A stretch of 11,242 bases of DNA, taken from Pseudomonadota bacterium. GTDB taxonomy: Bacteria; Pseudomonadota; Alphaproteobacteria; Rhizobiales; Hyphomicrobiaceae. A program made the translations under genes and the position numbers. Where the stretch lies: NCBI GenBank assembly GCA_021813195.1, contig JAKALI010000070.1:1-11242 (forward strand). The letters run 5' to 3'. The notes under the pieces are model-generated. The model was not told where the DNA came from. It ran no database searches and saw only the letters and a program-made list of their open reading frames with translations. Positions 7,280 to 11,242 of this stretch are shown one piece after another; positions within the stretch are counted from its first letter, which is position 1; the number at the start of each line of letters is the position of its first letter.

Positions 7280-8125
7280 ATGAAATTTTCCGGCACATCG
7301 ACCTACGTCGCGACACGCGATCTGGAGATCGCCGTCAACGCCGCCATCACGCTGGAGCGGCCGCTGCTCATCAAGGGCGAACCCGGTACGGGCAAGTCGG
7401 TACTGGCCGTTGAGGTCGCCCGCTCACTTGGTGTTCCGATCATTGAATGGCACATCAAATCGACGACTAAGGCCCAACAGGGGCTTTATGAGTATGATGC
7501 CGTTTCTCGTCTGCGAGACAGCCAGTTGGGTGACCCGCGGGTGAGCGATATTAAGAACTACATCCGGCGCGGCAAGCTCTGGGAGGCTTTCGTTTCAGAG
7601 CGCCGTCCGGTTCTTTTGATCGATGAGATCGACAAGGCTGATATCGAATTTCCCAACGACCTGCTGCTCGAACTCGATCGCATGGAATTCTTCGTCTACG
7701 AGACGGGCGAGACGATCAAGGCCCGCCAGCGCCCCATCGTCATTATTACATCCAATAATGAAAAGGAGTTGCCCGACGCATTTCTGCGCCGCTGTTTCTT
7801 CCATTTCATCAAATTCCCGGATCCCGAGACCATGGAAGCGATCGTCGAGGTTCACTATCCGGACCTCAAGAAGCGCCTGGTAGCCGAAGCTCTGCGCGTG
7901 TTCTATGAGATGCGCGAGGTTCCGGGTCTTAAGAAAAAGCCCTCGACCTCCGAATTACTCGACTGGCTGAAACTCTTGCTCAACGAGGACATCGATCCAG
8001 ATACCTTGCGCCAAAGCGATGGACGCAAGCTCATTCCTCCGCTAGCCGGTGCGCTATTGAAGAACGAGCAGGACGTGCATCTGTTCGAACGGCTCGCCTT
8101 TATGACCCGGCGCAAAGGTGAGTAG
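7280..8125 (+). CDS. MoxR-family AAA+ ATPase
   Basis: Cytosolic AAA+ ATPase of the MoxR group, chaperone-like proteins that usually work with a von Willebrand A domain partner to assemble or activate enzyme complexes. From the ATG at 7280 (AGGG 11 bases upstream) it has 281 residues, the usual length of the short alphaproteobacterial form. Visible are Walker A GEPGTGKS at 33-40, Walker B VLLIDEID at 111-118, sensor 1 TSNNEKE at 157-163 and the arginine pair R170-R171 in FLRRCFF. The N-terminus MKFSGTSTYVAT matches the family. The frame is open 52 codons further upstream, but that part overlaps structured non-coding sequence and looks random. In many relatives the next gene encodes a CoxE-like VWA protein; here it is a GFA-family protein. 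Confidence 0.93.
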   Translation: MKFSGTSTYVATRDLEIAVNAAITLERPLLIKGEPGTGKSVLAVEVARSLGVPIIEWHIKSTTKAQQGLYEYDAVSRLRDSQLGDPRVSDIKNYIRRGKLWEAFVSERRPVLLIDEIDKADIEFPNDLLLELDRMEFFVYETGETIKARQRPIVIITSNNEKELPDAFLRRCFFHFIKFPDPETMEAIVEVHYPDLKKRLVAEALRVFYEMREVPGLKKKPSTSELLDWLKLLLNEDIDPDTLRQSDGRKLIPPLAGALLKNEQDVHLFERLAFMTRRKGE

Positions 8126-8153
8126 AAACGGGCCTCAGACTTGGGTGCGCCCC

Positions 8154-8627
8154 ATGACCCCAGCAACGCAAAGCGGCGGCTGCCAGTGCGGCGCAGTGCG
8201 TTTCCGCATCGAGGGAAAACTCGGGGAAGCGTCTGTGTGCCATTGCCGCATGTGCCAGAAGGCGTTCGGATCGTTTTTCGCACCCCTGGTTGCCGTTGGA
8301 TCGGCCAACCTCACCTGGACTCGCGGCGCCCCCGCGTATTTTGCCTCGTCCAACTGCGCCCGGCGTGGTTTCTGCGCGACGTGCGGAACCCCGCTGACGT
8401 ATGAGGCGGTCGATGGCATCGCACTCGCCATCGGCGCATTTGACCATCCAGACAAAATCACGCCGAACGTACAGTTCGGCATTGAAGCCAAACTCCCCTT
8501 CACCGATGAGATCGCGAGCCTTGCCCAGCGCCATACGCTGGACGACATTGCGGCTGCCCCGTTTCTCGCCGATGTGGTCTCCTATCAGCACCCCGATCAC
8601 GACACGGACGTCTGGCCGCCCACGTGA
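8154..8627 (+). CDS. GFA-family (glutathione-dependent formaldehyde-activating enzyme-like) zinc protein
   Basis: A 157-residue protein of the GFA family, a zinc-binding Mss4-like fold. The founding member was described as promoting S-hydroxymethylglutathione formation, but most homologues have no tested activity. Cysteine motifs follow the family pattern: GGCQCG (C10, C12), VCHCRMCQK (C29, C31, C34) and FCATCGTPL (C74, C77). A GTG at 8118 would give 12 more residues and overlap the moxR stop by 8 bases; I prefer the ATG at 8154 because the GFA domain begins right after it. Neither start has a strong binding site. The stop overlaps the next start in GTGA, suggesting coupled translation. Substrate unknown. 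Confidence 0.88.
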   Translation: MTPATQSGGCQCGAVRFRIEGKLGEASVCHCRMCQKAFGSFFAPLVAVGSANLTWTRGAPAYFASSNCARRGFCATCGTPLTYEAVDGIALAIGAFDHPDKITPNVQFGIEAKLPFTDEIASLAQRHTLDDIAAAPFLADVVSYQHPDHDTDVWPPT

Positions 8628-9721
8628 GCGCTCAAAAAAAATACTCAAACAGCACAATCCGCTCTGTGCCGGCGCTTGCCGACGCCGGATTGGTGCCCGC
8701 CGAACATGACCAGACACTCGAGGCGATCGCCAAACGCTATGCCATCGCGATCACGCCCGAGATGTCGGCGCTCATTGATCCTGATAACCCAAACGACCCG
8801 ATCGCACGGCAGTTCGTGCCCGACGTGCGCGAGTTGGCGACGCACCCCGCGGAGATCGCCGATCCCATCGCAGATCATGCGCATAGCCCTGTGCCCGGCC
8901 TCGTTCATCGCCATCGCGACCGCGTGCTGCTGAAGATCGTCGGCGTTTGTCCCGTGTACTGCCGCTTTTGTTTCCGCCGCGAAATGGTTGGGCCGCATGC
9001 AGGCCACACGCTCAAGGCGGAGGAACTCGGTGCCGCCCTTGATTACATCCGCGCACACGCTGAAGTCTCAGAAGTGATCCTGACAGGAGGCGATCCATTT
9101 CTGCTGTCGCCGCAACGCGTCATGCGACTGACCCAAATGCTCAACGCGATGACCCACGTGCGCGTCCTGCGCTGGCATACCCGCGTGCCTGTTGTTGCAC
9201 CACAACTGGTGACGACGGACTTCATCGCCGCGCTGCGTTCATTCCACGCCACCACAGTCGTTGCGCTGCACGTCAATCATCCACGCGAATTGACCCATGA
9301 CGCGCGCACCGCCATAGCTCAGCTGGCCAATGTCGGAATCCCCCTACTCAGCCAGACGGTTCTTCTATCGGGTATCAACGATGATAGCGGCACGCTGGAA
9401 ACCCTCATGCGCGCGCTCGTTTCATGCCGCGTGAAACCCTACTACCTCCACCACGCGGATCTGGCGCCCGGCACGGCCCATTTCCGGGTTCCAATCGCGC
9501 GCGGCATGGACTTAATGCGCGAACTCAATCGGCGGCTTCCTGGTTACGCGAGACCGGATTACGTGCTTGATCTTCCCGGCGGGTACGGCAAGGTCTCACT
9601 GTTATCCCATGCGGTTCAACGCACCCCTGACGGCTACCGCATCACGGATGCGCACGGGCGCACGCACCTTTATCGCGACGCCCTGTCTGATCCCGAACTT
9701 CAGGGCCGATCCGGAAATTAA
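8624..9721 (+). CDS. kamA: Lysine 2,3-aminomutase-like radical SAM/PLP enzyme
   Basis: A 365-residue member of the KamA/EpmB family, which moves an amino group from C2 to C3 of lysine using SAM, a 4Fe-4S cluster and PLP. The cluster motif is CPVYCRFC (C109, C113, C116), followed by Arg118, equivalent to PLP/substrate Arg134 of the clostridial enzyme. The PLP lysine is K323 in DLPGGYGK. Asp316 in that motif and the Asp in HHADLAPG match the two clostridial Asp residues that bind the lysine alpha-amino group. EpmB of E. coli lacks the Asp equivalent to 316. The long C-terminal extension of clostridial KamA is missing. In other bacteria such proteins serve beta-lysine or EF-P modification; neither partner is in this window. 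The GTG start overlaps the GFA stop. Confidence 0.88.
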   Translation: MSAQKKYSNSTIRSVPALADAGLVPAEHDQTLEAIAKRYAIAITPEMSALIDPDNPNDPIARQFVPDVRELATHPAEIADPIADHAHSPVPGLVHRHRDRVLLKIVGVCPVYCRFCFRREMVGPHAGHTLKAEELGAALDYIRAHAEVSEVILTGGDPFLLSPQRVMRLTQMLNAMTHVRVLRWHTRVPVVAPQLVTTDFIAALRSFHATTVVALHVNHPRELTHDARTAIAQLANVGIPLLSQTVLLSGINDDSGTLETLMRALVSCRVKPYYLHHADLAPGTAHFRVPIARGMDLMRELNRRLPGYARPDYVLDLPGGYGKVSLLSHAVQRTPDGYRITDAHGRTHLYRDALSDPELQGRSGN

Positions 9722-9756
9722 CGCCGCATTGAGGCCATCATCACTAGACTGCCCGC

Positions 9757-10764
9757 ATGTCGCGAACCGCCAGAACCTGTCTCGCGCTGGCCCTGCTCCT
9801 TGGCTGCGGGCTTGCCGCCGCTTCACGCGTCATCGCGTGCCCGCTGCCGCCTCCTGTGATTCGGACTTTAGAATTGCAGCGTTTTTATACCGATACCGTG
9901 GGATCGAAGATCGATCCGGTGCTCGCGGCCCGGCACGCGCAAGCAACACGCCCCGTGCGCTCCTGGCTTGATCAGGTCGTGCGCCACGCCGACGGGGCGG
10001 TGCGCCAGGACACGCCCTCGCTCAATCGCTATTACGCCCATTGCGCGCTCGAGTGGCTGGAATCGTGGGCACAACGCGACGCGTTACTGGAGACGATGCA
10101 AACCAAGCAAGCCGAAGCCGAGCGCCGCTGGACGCTCGCGGGTGCGGCTTTGGCCTATTTGAAGGTGAAATCGTTCGCACCGCCTAAGCAACGCGAGACC
10201 GTCGAGCGCTGGCTGTCAAAGCTCGCGACACGCACCGAAGCGGCTTTTAAGGCTTCAGGCGCCAAGCCAAACAATCATATCTACTGGCTGGGACTTGGCC
10301 TGGCGGCGTCAGCGATGGCGACGGGCGAAGCGGCGCGATGGGAGATGGCACGCACCATCATGCAGGAGGCTGCGCGAGCAATTACAGCGGAAGGAACCTT
10401 ACCGCTCGAACTCGCCCGCGGCCGGCGTGCTCTCCACTATCATGCCTTCGCGGCGATGCCGCTCGTCACGTTAGCCTTTCTCGCCCACGTGCGCGGTGAG
10501 GACTGGACGTCCTTTAATGACGGCGCGTTGGACCGCCTTGTGCGCATGACCTACGCCGGTTTGTGTGAACCGGAACGCTTCGACGAGTTGGCCGGGGTTG
10601 CTCAAGAACAGCCCCCTCGTGGCGGTGCGGGATGGCTCCAGCTCTATGGCCTGCTGAGCGGACGTCCCGAGGACTTCGCAGCCTTCGAGACGCCATCGGG
10701 AGATCGCTGGCTCGGAGGCAACGTCTTTTTGCTCGCTACCGCGCTCACACCACCACGCCCCTAA
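9757..10764 (+). CDS. Exported alginate lyase-family protein
   Basis: A 335-residue protein resembling AlgL, the periplasmic poly(beta-D-mannuronate) lyase. The N-terminus is a signal peptide (hydrophobic LALALLLGCGLAAA at about 9-22); LLGC could be a weak lipobox, so a lipoprotein is possible. The AlgL landmarks are KPNNHIYW at 170-177 (catalytic Asn-His in the family) and RGRRALHYHAFA at about 221-232. In AlgL this second motif reads QRALAYHNYA, with the catalytic Tyr seven residues after Arg; here that position is Phe231 (R224 plus 7). The rest of the helical toroid-type sequence aligns by feel only. It follows kamA by 35 bases. No alginate biosynthesis genes are nearby, so substrate and activity are uncertain. 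Confidence 0.82.
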   Translation: MSRTARTCLALALLLGCGLAAASRVIACPLPPPVIRTLELQRFYTDTVGSKIDPVLAARHAQATRPVRSWLDQVVRHADGAVRQDTPSLNRYYAHCALEWLESWAQRDALLETMQTKQAEAERRWTLAGAALAYLKVKSFAPPKQRETVERWLSKLATRTEAAFKASGAKPNNHIYWLGLGLAASAMATGEAARWEMARTIMQEAARAITAEGTLPLELARGRRALHYHAFAAMPLVTLAFLAHVRGEDWTSFNDGALDRLVRMTYAGLCEPERFDELAGVAQEQPPRGGAGWLQLYGLLSGRPEDFAAFETPSGDRWLGGNVFLLATALTPPRP

Positions 10765-10989
10765 GCGGCATTTACTTCATGGGTATTTCAACGCAGCCCG
10801 CGCTGCTATCGCGGCAAGCCGCCGGCAACATCACGCCATGATGTGTTGCTGGATCAGAGTTGGCGTGTCAGAGTGCCGCACGCTGGCACAGACCATTCGC
10901 CATCTGCGCATGAACCGAAACGGGTGCATCGGCCCACACCCTTCACGACTGATCAACGTACAAATTGAGCCGATTCCGGAGGAAGCCTG
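10765..10989. other. Gap between the alginate lyase-like gene and the molybdoenzyme gene
   Basis: This 225-base stretch has no strong gene. A small hairpin CCGCG/CGCGG lies at 10798-10814 with a 7-base loop and no T tract, so it is not a clear terminator. A 50-codon frame at 10838-10990 is listed separately. No promoter was recognised. Confidence 0.4.
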
Positions 10990-10990
10990 A
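10838..10990 (+). CDS. Possible 50-residue leader peptide or chance frame
   Basis: A frame from ATG 10838 runs 50 codons (MMCCWIRVGVSEC at its start) and ends in TGATG, so its stop overlaps the start of the molybdoenzyme gene by one base. That arrangement is typical of translational coupling. Against it: no ribosome binding site, no recognisable family and a product with no clear fold. The GGAGG that serves the downstream gene lies inside its last codons. Confidence 0.15.
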   Translation: MMCCWIRVGVSECRTLAQTIRHLRMNRNGCIGPHPSRLINVQIEPIPEEA

Positions 10991-11242
10991 TGAACGAGCA
11001 GTTGAAGCCTGAGACCTTCTACGGCGCCTGCCCGCATGATTGCCCCGACACGTGCTCCATGATCTACGAATTGCGCAACGGCAAGCTGACCGATGTCCGC
11101 GGCAACAAGCACCACCCGATGACGCGTGGTGGGCTATGCGTCAAGCTCAAGGATTTCCACGACCATCACGCCAACCCGGATCGTCTCATGTATCCGATGC
11201 GCCGCGTCGGTGCGAAGGGTTCAGGCCCAAACGGCGGCAACC
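10990..11242 (+). CDS. Molybdopterin oxidoreductase with N-terminal Fe-S motif, truncated by the window edge
   Basis: The first 84 codons of a gene running off the right edge. GGAGG lies about 7 bases before the ATG at 10990, the best ribosome binding site in the window. The N-terminus has the 4Fe-4S motif of the DMSO reductase superfamily: C14-X3-C18-X3-C22-X27-C50, within GACPHDCPDTCSM and GGLCVKLKDF. CPHDCPDTC is typical of a group of bis-molybdopterin enzymes usually annotated as formate dehydrogenase-like or BisC-like, often in alphaproteobacteria. Residues after C50 (ANPDRLMYPMRRVG) also fit. Substrate cannot be told from this fragment. No Tat signal is present before the first cysteine, so the protein is probably cytosolic. 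Confidence 0.9.
   Translation, partial: MNEQLKPETFYGACPHDCPDTCSMIYELRNGKLTDVRGNKHHPMTRGGLCVKLKDFHDHHANPDRLMYPMRRVGAKGSGPNGGN

Noticed and set aside
6877..7296. 139-codon minus-strand frame upstream of moxR
   Set aside because: It overlaps the moxR start and the strong hairpins, has no convincing binding site, and gives an Arg/Gly/Ser-rich product typical of GC-rich noise.
8645..9058. 137-codon minus-strand frame opposite kamA
   Set aside because: Shadow of the KamA-like coding frame; no family resemblance.

Overview
The window looks like chromosomal DNA of a high-GC alphaproteobacterium. Three things point there: a long DksA protein with the alphaproteobacterial C-terminal signature (one cysteine in the zinc-finger region), the order eno-ftsB followed by a further gene on the same strand, and the style of the MoxR ATPase. 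The lineage cannot be named further from the sequence alone. No insertion sequences, phage genes, CRISPR array, rRNA or tRNA were found.

Left part (1-2022, minus strand): the first codons of an unidentified gene run off the left edge (1-41). Before it lie a small FtsB/DivIC-type division protein (286-627) and a complete enolase gene (736-2022).

Queuosine-precursor block (2189-5326): queC (+), a YhhQ-type precursor transporter (-), then queE, queD-like and queF (+). Together these cover dihydroneopterin triphosphate to preQ1, plus uptake of queuosine precursors. GTP cyclohydrolase and the tRNA-modifying enzymes are not in the window. The oddity is the QueD-like protein: it keeps the zinc histidines and the Asp-His pair, but has Asn at the catalytic Cys position and Asp at the pterin-binding Glu position.

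Middle (5330-6563, minus strand): a small predicted secreted protein and dksA. DksA carries a Lys/Ala/Ser/Pro-rich N-terminal extension of about 125 residues. Upstream of dksA lies a 716-bp gene-free region (6564-7279), unusually rich in inverted repeats. It could hold a structured dksA leader on the minus strand and a small RNA or attenuated leader for moxR on the plus strand.

Right part (7280-11242, plus strand): a MoxR-family AAA ATPase, a GFA-family zinc protein, a KamA-family radical SAM protein (start overlaps the GFA stop), an exported alginate-lyase-family protein, and the first 84 codons of a molybdopterin oxidoreductase with an N-terminal Fe-S cysteine motif. Spacing suggests the first four may be co-transcribed.

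Most of the window is ordinary core genome. The points that deserve a second look are the QueD-like protein, the structured region between dksA and moxR, and the alginate-lyase-like protein with Phe where the family has its catalytic Tyr.
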